Part shown: positions 36,355 to 47,642 of the stretch, piece after piece
Layout of the letters: the number at the start of each line of letters is the position of its first letter
Numbering within the stretch: the stretch's first letter is position 1
NCBI RefSeq assembly: GCF_002176815.1
Contig: NZ_CP021648.1
Location: forward strand, 1,744,001 to 1,808,000
Reading direction: 5' to 3'
DNA: 64,000 nucleotides
DNA from: Acidovorax sp. T1
GTDB lineage: Bacteria > Pseudomonadota > Gammaproteobacteria > Burkholderiales > Burkholderiaceae_C
The notes under the pieces: model-generated
Seen by the model: the letters and a program-made list of their open reading frames with translations, nothing else
Told to the model about the DNA's origin: nothing
The model's database searches: none
Made by a program: the position numbers and the translations under genes

Positions 36355-37272
36355 ATGCCTCCCACCTGCCACAACGACATCACCGACGGCCTGAGCCAGC
36401 GCCCCGCACGCATCTCTCCCAAATATTTTTACGACCAGCGCGGCTCGCAACTGTTTGAACTCATCACGCGCCTGCCCGAGTACTACCCCACGCGCACCGA
36501 GAACGCCCTGATGCAGGCGCATGCGTCCGACATGGCGCAGCAGCTGGGCACGGTGCGCACGGTGATCGAGCTGGGCGCCGGCAGTTGCGAAAAGGCCCGC
36601 GCGCTGTGCCACTGGGTGCGCCCCGCCTGCTTTGTGGGGGTGGACATTTCGGTTGATTATTTGCAGGAGGCCGTGCTGCGCCTGCGCGCGGACATGCCAG
36701 GGCTTGACGCGCGCGCGGTGGGCGGCGACATGACCCAGGGCGTTGTGCTGCCCGCCGACATTCCCCGGGCCCAGCGCCTGGTGTTTTATCCGGGCTCGTC
36801 CATCGGCAACTTCGACCCGCCGCACGCGCTGGAGCTGTTGCGCCACATGCGCGCCCTGGTGGACGCCGATGGCGGCCTGCTGATCGGCATTGATTTGCCC
36901 AAGGACGTGCAAGTGCTGCAGGCCGCCTATGACGACGCCGCAGGGGTGACTGCGGCCTTCAACCGCAACGTGCTCACGCACATCAACCGCCTGATTGGCA
37001 GTGACTTTGTGGAGGACCAGTGGGGCCATCGTGCTTTCTTCAACCAGCAAGAATCGCGCATCGAGATGCACCTGGAGGCCCTGGCACCCATCCGCGTGCG
37101 CTGGCCGGCGGGTGAGCGCGGGTTTGCCGCGGGCGAGCGCATTCACACCGAAAACAGCTACAAATACCCCCTTGCGGTGTTCACCACCATGCTGGCCCAG
37201 GCGGGTTTTTCGCGTGCGCAGGCCTGGACGGACGCGCAGGGCTGGTTTGCTGTGGTCCATGCCCGCCCCTGA
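36355..37272 (+). CDS. egtD: L-histidine N-alpha-methyltransferase EgtD
   Basis: A 305-residue SAM-dependent methyltransferase making hercynine (trimethylhistidine), the first step of ergothioneine synthesis. Family markers: LSQRPARISPKYFYDQRGSQLFE (early), LPEYYPTRTE, ELGAGSCEKA (motif I), YPGSSIGNF, and INRLIGSDF. The start is uncertain: the ATG at 36355 has no strong ribosome binding site, while a GTG at 36316 follows a GGGGGT. It is directly followed by egtB after 20 bases, so both act together. Confidence 0.93.
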   Translation: MPPTCHNDITDGLSQRPARISPKYFYDQRGSQLFELITRLPEYYPTRTENALMQAHASDMAQQLGTVRTVIELGAGSCEKARALCHWVRPACFVGVDISVDYLQEAVLRLRADMPGLDARAVGGDMTQGVVLPADIPRAQRLVFYPGSSIGNFDPPHALELLRHMRALVDADGGLLIGIDLPKDVQVLQAAYDDAAGVTAAFNRNVLTHINRLIGSDFVEDQWGHRAFFNQQESRIEMHLEALAPIRVRWPAGERGFAAGERIHTENSYKYPLAVFTTMLAQAGFSRAQAWTDAQGWFAVVHARP

Positions 37273-37292
37273 ACCCTCTGCTTTTGCGTTGT

Positions 37293-38555
37293 ATGGCCAT
37301 GAATTCCCTGCTTTCCCGTTACCTCGACATTCGCCGCCACACCACCAGCCTGGCAGCGCCCCTGTCACCCGAAGACTGCACCGCCCAGTCCATGCCCGAC
37401 GCCAGCCCGGCCAAATGGCATCTGGCCCACACCACCTGGTTTTTTGAAACCTTTGTGCTGCAGGCGCACGAGCGCGGGTTTGCGCCGTTTGAGCCCGCCT
37501 TCAGGGTCTTGTTCAACTCGTATTACAACGGTGTGGGCGCTCGCCACCCGCGGCCGCAGCGCGGCCTGCTCACGCGCCCCGCGCTGGCCGAGGTGCTGGC
37601 TTATCGCGCCGATGTGGATGCGCGCATGCTGCGCCTGTGGCCCACGCTGGCGCACGACGCGGCGCTGTGCGCGCTGGTGGAGCTGGGCCTGCAGCATGAG
37701 CAGCAGCACCAGGAGCTGCTGCTGACCGACATCAAGCACCTGCTGTCGTGCAACCCGATGCATCCTGCCTATCACCCTGCGCAGCCCGTGTCCGCCGAAC
37801 GTGAAGCCGCACCGCCGCTGGTCTGGCATGCATTGGCCGGCGGGATCTGTGAGATCGGCCATGCCGGCGCCGGCTTTGCGTTTGACAACGAGAGCCCCCG
37901 CCACCCGGTGTATCTGCAGCCGTATGCGCTGGCATCGCGCCTTGCCACCAATGCCGAGTTTGCCGCCTTTGTGGACGATGGTGGCTACCGCAATCCGGCC
38001 CACTGGCTGGCCGAAGGCTGGGACTGGCGCGCTGCCCTGGCGCTGGAGCAGCCCCTGTATTGGCAGCGTGTTGATGCCGCCTGGCACGAGTTCACCCTTT
38101 CCGGGCTGCGCCCATTGCAGGGCGAGCAGCCCGTGGTGCACCTGTCGTATTTCGAGGCGGACGCCTATGCCCGCTGGGCGGGTGCGCGCCTGCCCACCGA
38201 GGCCGAGTGGGAGCATGCCGCGGCACCGCTTTTCTCAGACACCATGGGCCGCGAGGCTCGAAGCGACATGCTGCACCCCTGCGCAGCGCGGGCAGCGGAG
38301 GGTGCAGGCCTGGAGCAGCTGGCGGGCACGGTGTGGCAATGGACGCAATCGAGCTACGCGCCATACCCCGGCTTTCGGGTGGCCGAGGGCGCGGTGGGCG
38401 AATACAACGGCAAGTTCATGGTGAACCAGTACGTGCTGCGGGGCGGCTCGTGCGCCACGCCGCCCGGCCATGCGCGTGCCAGCTACCGCAATTTTTTCCC
38501 CGCCACGGCGCGCTGGCAGTTTGCGGGTGTGCGGCTGGCGAAAGACTTCGGCTGA
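37293..38555 (+). CDS. egtB: Ergothioneine synthase EgtB (iron-dependent sulfoxide synthase)
   Basis: A 420-residue protein with an N-terminal DinB-like domain and a C-terminal formylglycine-enzyme (FGE/sulfatase-modifying) fold. The iron site is suggested by the His cluster WHLAHTTWFFETFVL and HEQQHQELLLTDIKH. The FGE part shows YARWAGARLPTEAEWEHAA and VLRGGSCATPPGHARASYRNFF. It joins hercynine to a thiol (gamma-Glu-Cys or Cys) using O2. It starts two short codons into the track's frame, at ATG 37293; ATG 37299 is equally possible. No egtA, egtC or egtE is present here, so later steps rely on genes elsewhere. Confidence 0.93.
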   Translation: MAMNSLLSRYLDIRRHTTSLAAPLSPEDCTAQSMPDASPAKWHLAHTTWFFETFVLQAHERGFAPFEPAFRVLFNSYYNGVGARHPRPQRGLLTRPALAEVLAYRADVDARMLRLWPTLAHDAALCALVELGLQHEQQHQELLLTDIKHLLSCNPMHPAYHPAQPVSAEREAAPPLVWHALAGGICEIGHAGAGFAFDNESPRHPVYLQPYALASRLATNAEFAAFVDDGGYRNPAHWLAEGWDWRAALALEQPLYWQRVDAAWHEFTLSGLRPLQGEQPVVHLSYFEADAYARWAGARLPTEAEWEHAAAPLFSDTMGREARSDMLHPCAARAAEGAGLEQLAGTVWQWTQSSYAPYPGFRVAEGAVGEYNGKFMVNQYVLRGGSCATPPGHARASYRNFFPATARWQFAGVRLAKDFG

Positions 38556-38592
38556 GGCAGGCCCGCCCACGCGCGACAGGCGCCGTGGCCTG

Positions 38593-38753
38593 AGAGGCTG
38601 AGAATCTTTTGCGCATGCCCGCTCATCACGCCAAAACGCACCCGCTCGTCGTTGCAAATGCGCGCCATAGCCCGAGCTATGGCTGTGCTTTGCGCCTAGA
38701 TCGGCTGCGTTGTGGCGCGCTGCTCGGACCCGCGCAAAAAACTCTCAGCCTCT
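38593..38753. repeat. 161-bp imperfect palindrome (MITE-like or giant hairpin)
   Basis: Terminal arms of 22 bases, AGAGGCTGAGAATCTTTTGC.. (38593-38614) and the inverted copy (38732-38753), differ at two positions. The inner halves also match each other (e.g. CGCCAAAACGCACCCG against the inverted CGCCACAACGCAGCCG), and the centre is CCATAGCCCGAGCTATGG. The whole element folds into one long stem. It sits between the convergent 3' ends of egtB and the NYN-domain gene and may terminate both, or be a non-autonomous mobile element. Confidence 0.75.
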
Positions 38754-38769
38754 GAATCGCGGGCCGGTT

Positions 38770-40245
38770 TCACTGGGCCCCGGTGTCTGCCGGGGGCTTG
38801 CGCGTTCGGCGTGGCCGGGCTGGGGCTTTGGGGGGCTGCTCTACATCCGTTTCGGCGGGGGCCAAGGGCAATGCGCTGGCTGCGCTGGAGGCCGCTGGCG
38901 GCACAGCCTGCGCCTCGGGGGCTGCGGGTGGGGCGACCACGTCGACCGGTGGCGACACCGTCTTGCGGCTGCGGCCACGGCCGCGTGCAACAGGTGCAGG
39001 CTCGGCAGATTGCAGTCCGGCAGGGGGCACGGGCTCTGCCATCTGGGCGGGCAGCTCGGCAGGCAGCTCGGCGGCAGGTGGTTGCTGCCGGAAATAGCTG
39101 CCCAGCGGCCTTTCACGCGGCGCATCGGCCGGTTCGTAAAAGGCGTGTCGGGTGTCGTTGCCACGGTGCGGTTCGTTGACCACTGCGTCGTTGTTTGGGT
39201 GATTCTCAGCGCTGGCCTGAAGCGTTGGCGGCAGTTCGCGCGCAGCGGAGTCCGATGCCTGCCGCGACCGGCCACCGCGTCCCCGCTGGCGCGGCCCGTG
39301 GCTGTCAGCGCCGGGCTCTTTGGCGGGTTGGGGCGCGTCCTGCCGGAAGTAGCTGGTGGTGGGCCGCTCTGGTGCCGCGTCGGGCCGCGCAGGGGCAGCG
39401 CCGCCGCCACCTTCACCGCTATTGCCATGGCTGCGAAACACGTAGGCGCCTGATTTTTCGTCGCGGCCAAACTCCAGCAGGCCGCGCTCCTGGGCTTCTT
39501 CCAGCAGGTTGCCAAAGGCCCGGAAGCCGTAATAGGTCTCGCTGAAATCGGGTTTGCGGCGCTTGATGGCTTCCTTGAGCACCGACGCCCAGATCTTGCC
39601 GCTGTCGCCGCGCTCGGAGACCAGTGCATCGAAGGTTTCCACGGCCAGCTCGATGCCCTGGGTGTGGCGCGACTCCTGCGCCTCCTTGCGGTGGCGCTCT
39701 TCCTCGGGCGAGCGTCGGGCCACGGGCGCCGCATCGGCGGGCTGGCGCCGGGCGTGCGCACGCTGGCTCTCGCGCACCAGGTCGTCGTAAAAAATGAATT
39801 CGTCGCAATTGGCAATCAGCAGGTCCGAGGTGGACTGCTTGACGCCCACGCCAATCACCTGCTTGGCGTTTTCGCGCAGCTTGGAAACCAGCGGAGAGAA
39901 GTCCGAATCGCCGCTGATGATGACAAAGGTGTTGACGTGCGATTTGGTGTAGCACAGGTCCAGCGCGTCCACCACCAGGCGGATGTCGGCCGAGTTCTTG
40001 CCCGACTGGCGGACATGGGGAATCTCGATCAGCTCAAAATTGGCTTCATGCATGGTGGCCTTGAAGCCCTTGTAGCGATCCCAGTCGCAATAGGCTTTCT
40101 TGACCACGATGGAGCCCTTGAGCAGCAGGCGTTCAAGAACCGGTTTGATATCGAACTTTTCGTATTTGGCGTCGCGCACTCCGAGTGCGACATTCTCGAA
40201 GTCGCAAAAAAGTGCCATGCTGATGTTGTCGGTGGGGGATGCCAT
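38770..40245 (-). CDS. NYN-domain (PIN-like) protein with LOTUS/OST-HTH domain
   Basis: A 491-residue protein. Residues 8-158 are a LabA-type NYN nuclease fold with the expected acidic residues (D15 and N18 in CDFENV, D87 and D93, D113 in ISGDSDF). Residues about 205-275 fit a LOTUS/OST-HTH domain (ETFDALVSERGDSGKIWASVLKEA, GFRAFGNLLEEAQERGLLEF). The last 200 residues are Pro/Arg/Ala-rich and probably disordered. Such NYN-LOTUS proteins are thought to act on RNA. The start at 40245 is the first Met before the domain; the longer frame has no similarity. It is divergent from the RskA-like gene. Confidence 0.85.
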   Translation of the reverse strand: MASPTDNISMALFCDFENVALGVRDAKYEKFDIKPVLERLLLKGSIVVKKAYCDWDRYKGFKATMHEANFELIEIPHVRQSGKNSADIRLVVDALDLCYTKSHVNTFVIISGDSDFSPLVSKLRENAKQVIGVGVKQSTSDLLIANCDEFIFYDDLVRESQRAHARRQPADAAPVARRSPEEERHRKEAQESRHTQGIELAVETFDALVSERGDSGKIWASVLKEAIKRRKPDFSETYYGFRAFGNLLEEAQERGLLEFGRDEKSGAYVFRSHGNSGEGGGGAAPARPDAAPERPTTSYFRQDAPQPAKEPGADSHGPRQRGRGGRSRQASDSAARELPPTLQASAENHPNNDAVVNEPHRGNDTRHAFYEPADAPRERPLGSYFRQQPPAAELPAELPAQMAEPVPPAGLQSAEPAPVARGRGRSRKTVSPPVDVVAPPAAPEAQAVPPAASSAASALPLAPAETDVEQPPKAPARPRRTRKPPADTGAQ

Positions 40246-40409
40246 GGTGTTTCCATTCACGTTGCTGGCCGAATCATCACACGGAAACTGGGGTACACGG
40301 CGATAACGCCCGAGGTGCCGAGCAGGCTTGCCGGTGCGTGCTGGTTCGTGGCGGCTGTTGATGTGCGCGGGCATACTCCCGATCCTTTGCTGCTCCCACG
40401 GATTCCGAC

Positions 40410-40943
40410 ATGCCCGACACCCCCTCCATCGCACCGCCGCCCTCTGTAATTGCCCGCAGCGGGGTCAACGCCTGGTGGCGCGCACTGGCCATTGCTTTGA
40501 TGGTGGCCCTGTTCATCGGCTGGGCAGCCAGTGCGAGCATGGTCGAACAACTCAAGGCCCAGATAGCGCACCTTCAGGCCAAGGTGAGCGTTGTGGCCCA
40601 GGTGCAGTACCTGTCGGTGTTGCTGGACGACAAACAAGTGCCGGCCCTGCTGGTGACGGCCGACGTGCAGGGCAGTGTGCTGCACCTGCAGCGCCTGAAC
40701 GAGGTGCGTGAAGGGCGGGAGGACAGCATGCAGCTGTGGGCCCTGGAAGGCGACAAACCCCCACGCTCGCTGGGCGTGATCGCCAGTACCTACAAGACAC
40801 TGCAACTGCCCACTTCTGCCGCCGCGCTGGCGGGTGTGCATGGGCTGGCCATCAGCGTGGAGGACAAGGGTGGCGCCGCCGAGGGGCGCGGGCCGCGACG
40901 GCCTTACCTGTTCAAAGGCGCGCTGGTCAAAAAGGCGCTCTGA
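40410..40943 (+). CDS. Orphan RskA-like (anti-sigma C-terminal domain) membrane protein
   Basis: A 177-residue protein with one hydrophobic helix (about 24-44), a short coiled coil (MVEQLKAQIAHLQAKV) and a domain like the extracytoplasmic C-terminal part of anti-sigma-K factors (MQLWALEGDKPPRSLGVIAS, GLAISVEDKGG). It lacks the N-terminal zinc-binding anti-sigma domain, and no sigma factor is adjacent, so it is probably not a working anti-sigma factor. Function unknown. Confidence 0.65.
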   Translation: MPDTPSIAPPPSVIARSGVNAWWRALAIALMVALFIGWAASASMVEQLKAQIAHLQAKVSVVAQVQYLSVLLDDKQVPALLVTADVQGSVLHLQRLNEVREGREDSMQLWALEGDKPPRSLGVIASTYKTLQLPTSAAALAGVHGLAISVEDKGGAAEGRGPRRPYLFKGALVKKAL

Positions 40944-41018
40944 GCGCGAGGACCAAGGGGCGGTAAATGCCCCGTGGGCGCGTTACAAAGTGCCAACCTT
41001 CGGATGTTATGGCGGTAA

Positions 41019-41080
41019 ATTGCTATAAATAATATAGCTATAAGCGCTTGTTGGTAAAGCGCTAGAGCCGAAAAGTATTC
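41019..41080 (+). repeat. Dispersed repeat copy between RskA-like and P-type ATPase genes
   Basis: TTGCTATAAATAATATAGCT, then ATAAGCGCTTG, TTGGTAAAGCGCTAGAGCCG and AAAAGTATTC. Both core arms (AGCGCTT / AAGCGCT) are intact. It lies between the convergent ends of the two flanking genes. Confidence 0.8.
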
Positions 41081-41163
41081 AATATTTTCTGGCATGGGTG
41101 GGGTGCCGGCGCACATTCTTGCGCTGGCGGCTGTGGCGCCCCATCGAGTCGTTGGCTCTGTGC

Positions 41164-43881
<2,718 letters not shown>

Positions 43882-44018
43882 GCAGTATTTCCGTTGGGTC
43901 CATGAACGATGCCTGAGGGCGCTCAGGCATGGTGCGGTGCATTGGCGGGGGATGCTGTTGAACCATAGCCCCATTGCATGACATGGAGCGCAGCGGTACT
44001 GTAGCGTTGCGCACGGAA

Positions 44019-44080
44019 ATTCTGCTATACAAAATATAGCTTCCTGCGCTTTGCAGATAAGGGCTGCACCGCATTTTCGT
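44019..44080 (+). repeat. Dispersed repeat copy upstream of the P-type ATPase gene
   Basis: TCTGCTATACAAAATATAGCT, here split, followed by TTCCTGCGCTTTGCAGATAA and a degenerate tail. It is a diverged member of the family, lying in the 262-base gap between the ATPase start and the end of the U32 gene. Confidence 0.55.
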
Positions 44081-44143
44081 CAAAAATCATGGCCGGCCGC
44101 TCGCAGCGTGTCATGCGATGGCAACGCGCGGCACTGGCCCGTG

Positions 44144-46147
44144 TCAGGAGGCCGTCTGGGGCCGAGCCTTGTAGAAGGCCACGGGGGCCTCAGGCACTTG
44201 CTGCAGCACGGCACGCTTGATCTTGCCCATGACATGCATTTCGCAGGGTTTGCAATCGAAGCGCAGGGTCAGCTTTTCCTTGCCATTGATGAGCTGCAAG
44301 GGCTCGGCCCGGATGGTGCCCTGCACGCCCGTCACGCCCTTGGCTTGCTTGGGGCACAGGCTCATGGAGTAGCGCACGCAGTGCTTGGTGATCATGAGGC
44401 TGACTTCGCCTTCCTCCTCATGCGCCTCGTAAGTCGCAGCGATCACCTTCACACCGTGGCGCGCATAAAAGTCGTGCGCCTTGTGGTTGAACACGTTGCC
44501 CAGAAAGCTCAGTGTGTCCTCGGGGTAGGGGGCTGGCGGCTCGACCGGCGTGGCGCGCGGCAGGCGGGCAAAGTTGCGGGTGCGGTTGGCCTCCAGGTCG
44601 GCCAGTGCGTCGCGGCGCAGCGCGTTGAGCACCGAGGCGGGTACGAACCAGGGCTGCGAGAGCTGCAGCGCAATGTCGTGCACCGCAAACACCGTGGCGC
44701 CAAAGCGGCCCAGCTGCTCGCGCAGGCTGGCCTCAGCCTTGGCTGCATCGGTGGCGCTTTGGTGGGGCTGCTGCACGCAGGCTGTGCCCACATTGCCGTC
44801 TTCGTCGGTCAGCGTCAGGCTGAAGCCGGTGGCGGTTTCGCTCAGGTGCGCCCACAGGCCGATGCGGCGGTCGCTGGACTTTTTCTCCAGCGTGCGCACC
44901 CAGTCCATGTCGCGGTTGCGGTTGACCTCGGTGCCCTTGCGCAGGTCCTTGAAGCCCTCCATCAGGTCCTTGGGATACACGCGCCACTGGCCCACGCTGC
45001 GCGCGGACACGGGCTCGGCCACGTTGATGGCCATGCCCACCAGTTCCTTGTGCAGGTCGTAGTAGCACAGGCCGTCGCCGTTGTGCAGCACGGTGGCGGG
45101 GTCGCTCACCTCCAGCTCGACAAAGTCGGGGCCCACCTTGGTCACCCAGCCGATGGCCTGGCCCGGGTTCTTGGGGGTGTCGAAGGCGCCGATGTCTTCC
45201 TTGCGGCCGGTGACGAAGTAGTCGGTGAACTCGCGGTTGAAGTTCTGTAGCGGGTCGGGCGTGAAGGTGAAGCTGGTGCTGCCGCTGGACGAGCGGGAGA
45301 GCGGCCGGCCCTGGGCCTCGCGCTCTTCGATGATTTCGTCGAGCAGGGTGCGGTAGTGGGCGGTGATGTTCTTCACATAGCCCATGTCTTTGTAGCGCCC
45401 TTCGATCTTGAAGCTGCGCACGCCTGCATCGATAAGCGCGCGCAGGTTCTCGCTCTGGTTGTTGTCCTTCATGCTCAGCACATGCTTGTCGTGCGCAATG
45501 AAGCGGCCCTGTGCATCGGTCACCTGGTAGGGCAGGCGGCAGGCCTGGCTGCAGTCGCCCCGGTTGGCGCTGCGGCCGGTTTGCGCATGGCTGATATTGC
45601 ACTGGCCGCTGTAGGCCACGCACAGCGCGCCGTGGATGAAGAACTCGATGTTGGCGCGGCCCTGCGCATCCACCGGCCCCAGCGCCTTGTGCACGGCGGC
45701 AATCTGCTGCACCGTGAGCTCGCGCGCCAGTACGAGTTGCGACAGGCCCGCGTCCTGCAGAAACCGCGCTTTTTCGGGCGTGCGGATGTCGGTCTGGGTG
45801 CTGGCATGCAGCTGGATGGGCGGCAGGTCGATTTCGAGCAGGCCCATGTCCTGGATGATGAGCGCATCGGCCCCGGCCTCATACACCTGCCAGGCCATCT
45901 GGCGCGCGGCTTCCAGCTCGTCGTCGCGCAGGATGGTGTTGAGGGTGATGAAGATGCGGCTGTTGAAGCGGTGCGCATGCGCGATCAGGCGTTCCAGATC
46001 GCGGATATCGTTGCCCGCACCGGCCCGGGCGCCAAAGGCGGGGCCGCCGATGTACACGGCATCGGCGCCATGGTTCACGGCTTCGATGCCGATGTTGGCG
46101 TCGCGGGCGGGGGAGAGCAGTTCGATCTGGTGGGGCAGCAAGGACAT
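44144..46147 (-). CDS. rlhA: U32-family protein, RlhA-type (23S rRNA C2501 hydroxylation)
   Basis: A 667-residue U32 'peptidase' family protein. Its length matches E. coli YdcP/RlhA (about 650-670) rather than the shorter TrhP/YegQ (about 450), so I prefer RlhA, which is needed for 5-hydroxylation of C2501 in 23S rRNA. The Cys cluster CVAYSGQCNIS..GDCSQACRLPY probably binds an iron-sulfur centre. The C-terminal half has the extra domain of RlhA. It is divergent from the branched-chain amino-acid binding protein gene. TrhP remains an alternative. Confidence 0.85.
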   Translation of the reverse strand: MSLLPHQIELLSPARDANIGIEAVNHGADAVYIGGPAFGARAGAGNDIRDLERLIAHAHRFNSRIFITLNTILRDDELEAARQMAWQVYEAGADALIIQDMGLLEIDLPPIQLHASTQTDIRTPEKARFLQDAGLSQLVLARELTVQQIAAVHKALGPVDAQGRANIEFFIHGALCVAYSGQCNISHAQTGRSANRGDCSQACRLPYQVTDAQGRFIAHDKHVLSMKDNNQSENLRALIDAGVRSFKIEGRYKDMGYVKNITAHYRTLLDEIIEEREAQGRPLSRSSSGSTSFTFTPDPLQNFNREFTDYFVTGRKEDIGAFDTPKNPGQAIGWVTKVGPDFVELEVSDPATVLHNGDGLCYYDLHKELVGMAINVAEPVSARSVGQWRVYPKDLMEGFKDLRKGTEVNRNRDMDWVRTLEKKSSDRRIGLWAHLSETATGFSLTLTDEDGNVGTACVQQPHQSATDAAKAEASLREQLGRFGATVFAVHDIALQLSQPWFVPASVLNALRRDALADLEANRTRNFARLPRATPVEPPAPYPEDTLSFLGNVFNHKAHDFYARHGVKVIAATYEAHEEEGEVSLMITKHCVRYSMSLCPKQAKGVTGVQGTIRAEPLQLINGKEKLTLRFDCKPCEMHVMGKIKRAVLQQVPEAPVAFYKARPQTAS

Positions 46148-46323
46148 GGCTGTGATTATCCCAGCGCCAACCGCCGGGTGCGGCTTTCGCAGCAGATGGG
46201 GAGATGCAGGCCCTTATCCCGGTGGAGCTTTTCATTAGGCAAATTTATGCTTATGAAAAAACCATGCTTGCTGGCTAATGGGATGATTGCACCCGAACGC
46301 GGGCGTACGATGCGGGGCTTTTC

Positions 46324-46350
46324 GCAGTCTTGAAGGCTGCCTATTTTTTG
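46324..46350 (+). terminator. Possible leader hairpin before the amino-acid binding protein gene
   Basis: Six-base stem GCAGTC / GGCTGC (one G-T pair), 5-base loop, then CTATTTTTTG. It ends 23 bases before the start codon, where a terminator could only act on the gene's own leader. Confidence 0.35.
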
Positions 46351-46372
46351 TATGGATGGAGATGAAACCGTG

Positions 46373-47521
46373 ATGTCTGCTTACCGCCTGCGTTTTTCCC
46401 TGCGATGGACGGCTGCCGCCGCCCTGACCGTGGCCTGTGGCGCCACGCTGGCCCAAGAGGTCCAAACCGTCAAGATCGGCCATGCCGGCCCGATTTCGGG
46501 CGGTATTGCCCACATCGGCAAGGACACCGAAAACGGTGTGCGCATGGCCGTGGATGAGCTGAACACGCAGGACCTGGTCATTGGTGGCAAAAAGATCAAG
46601 TTCGTGATCGCCGCCGAGGACGATGCCGGCGACCCGCGCCAGGCCACCGCCGTGGCACAAAAACTGTGCGACCAGAAGGTGGCGGGCGTGGTGGGGCACC
46701 TGCAGTCGGGCACCTCCATTCCGGCATCGTCGGTCTACAACAAATGCGATCTGCCGCACATCACGGCATCGGCATCCAACCCCGACCTGACCAAGCCCGG
46801 TTACAAGACGTCCTTCCGCCTTATCGCCAACGACAACGCCCTGGGCGCTGCGCTGGCCTTGTTTGCGGCAGATGCCCTCAAGCTCAAGACCGTGGCCATC
46901 ATTGACGACCGCACGGCCTACGGCCAGGGCGTGGCCTCGGTGTTCAAGGCCACGGCCCTGCAAAAAGGCATGAAGGTGGTGGGCGAGGAGTTCACCAACG
47001 ACAAGGCCACCGACTTCATGGCCATTCTCACGGGCATCAAGAACAAGAAGCCCGATGGCATCTTCTATGGTGGCCTGGATGCACAAGCCGGCCCCATGCT
47101 GCGCCAGATGGAGCAGTTGGGTCTGGGCGATGTGAAGTATTTCGGCGGCGACGCACTGTGCACGCCCAAGCTGCCCGAGCTGGCCGGCAAGTCGCCCGCT
47201 GTCAAGAACGTAACCTGCGCGACCGGTGGCGCATCCGTGGACAAGATGCAGGGCGGCGCCGAGTGGAAGAAGCGCTACGACGCCAAGTTCCCTGGCCAGT
47301 TCCAGATCTACAGCCCCTATGCCTACGACGCCGCCATGGTGCTGGTGGATGCCATGAAGCGCGCCAACTCGGTTGATCCCGTGGTGTATGGCCCCTTCCT
47401 GCACAAAACCCAGTACAAGGGTGTGACGGCCAACATCAGCTTCACGCCCAAGGGTGAACTGGTAACGCCTGCCGTTACGCTGTACACCTACAAGGATGGC
47501 AAACGCGTGCCGCTCAACTGA
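46373..47521 (+). CDS. Branched-chain amino-acid ABC transporter substrate-binding protein
   Basis: A 382-residue periplasmic binding protein of the LivJ/LivK class. The signal peptide ends near residue 28 (..GATLAQ). The mature part has the type I fold typical of the class: VKIGHAGPISGGIAHIGKD, AAEDDAGDPRQATAVAQKL, VVGHLQSGTSIPASSVYNKC, FRLIANDNALG. It should bind leucine/isoleucine/valine or a related ligand. No permease or ATPase genes are nearby, so it is an orphan here. The start at 46373 has GGAG upstream and gives a normal signal peptide; the ATG seven codons earlier has none. Confidence 0.92.
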   Translation: MSAYRLRFSLRWTAAAALTVACGATLAQEVQTVKIGHAGPISGGIAHIGKDTENGVRMAVDELNTQDLVIGGKKIKFVIAAEDDAGDPRQATAVAQKLCDQKVAGVVGHLQSGTSIPASSVYNKCDLPHITASASNPDLTKPGYKTSFRLIANDNALGAALALFAADALKLKTVAIIDDRTAYGQGVASVFKATALQKGMKVVGEEFTNDKATDFMAILTGIKNKKPDGIFYGGLDAQAGPMLRQMEQLGLGDVKYFGGDALCTPKLPELAGKSPAVKNVTCATGGASVDKMQGGAEWKKRYDAKFPGQFQIYSPYAYDAAMVLVDAMKRANSVDPVVYGPFLHKTQYKGVTANISFTPKGELVTPAVTLYTYKDGKRVPLN

Positions 47522-47642
47522 TCGCGCGGTGGGTGGGATGTGCGCCTGTGCGTCCTGGTGCGGGCCTTGCCCGGCTGGGGTGCAGAGGGCGCAGGCAGGC
47601 GCTTGCAAATAAGGCCCAGGTTTTGCCACTACAGTGGGGCCC

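Noticed and set aside
44144..46147. U32 protein as TrhP (tRNA prephenate-dependent hydroxylase)
   Set aside because: The length of 667 residues fits RlhA better; TrhP is about 450 residues. Kept as an alternative only.
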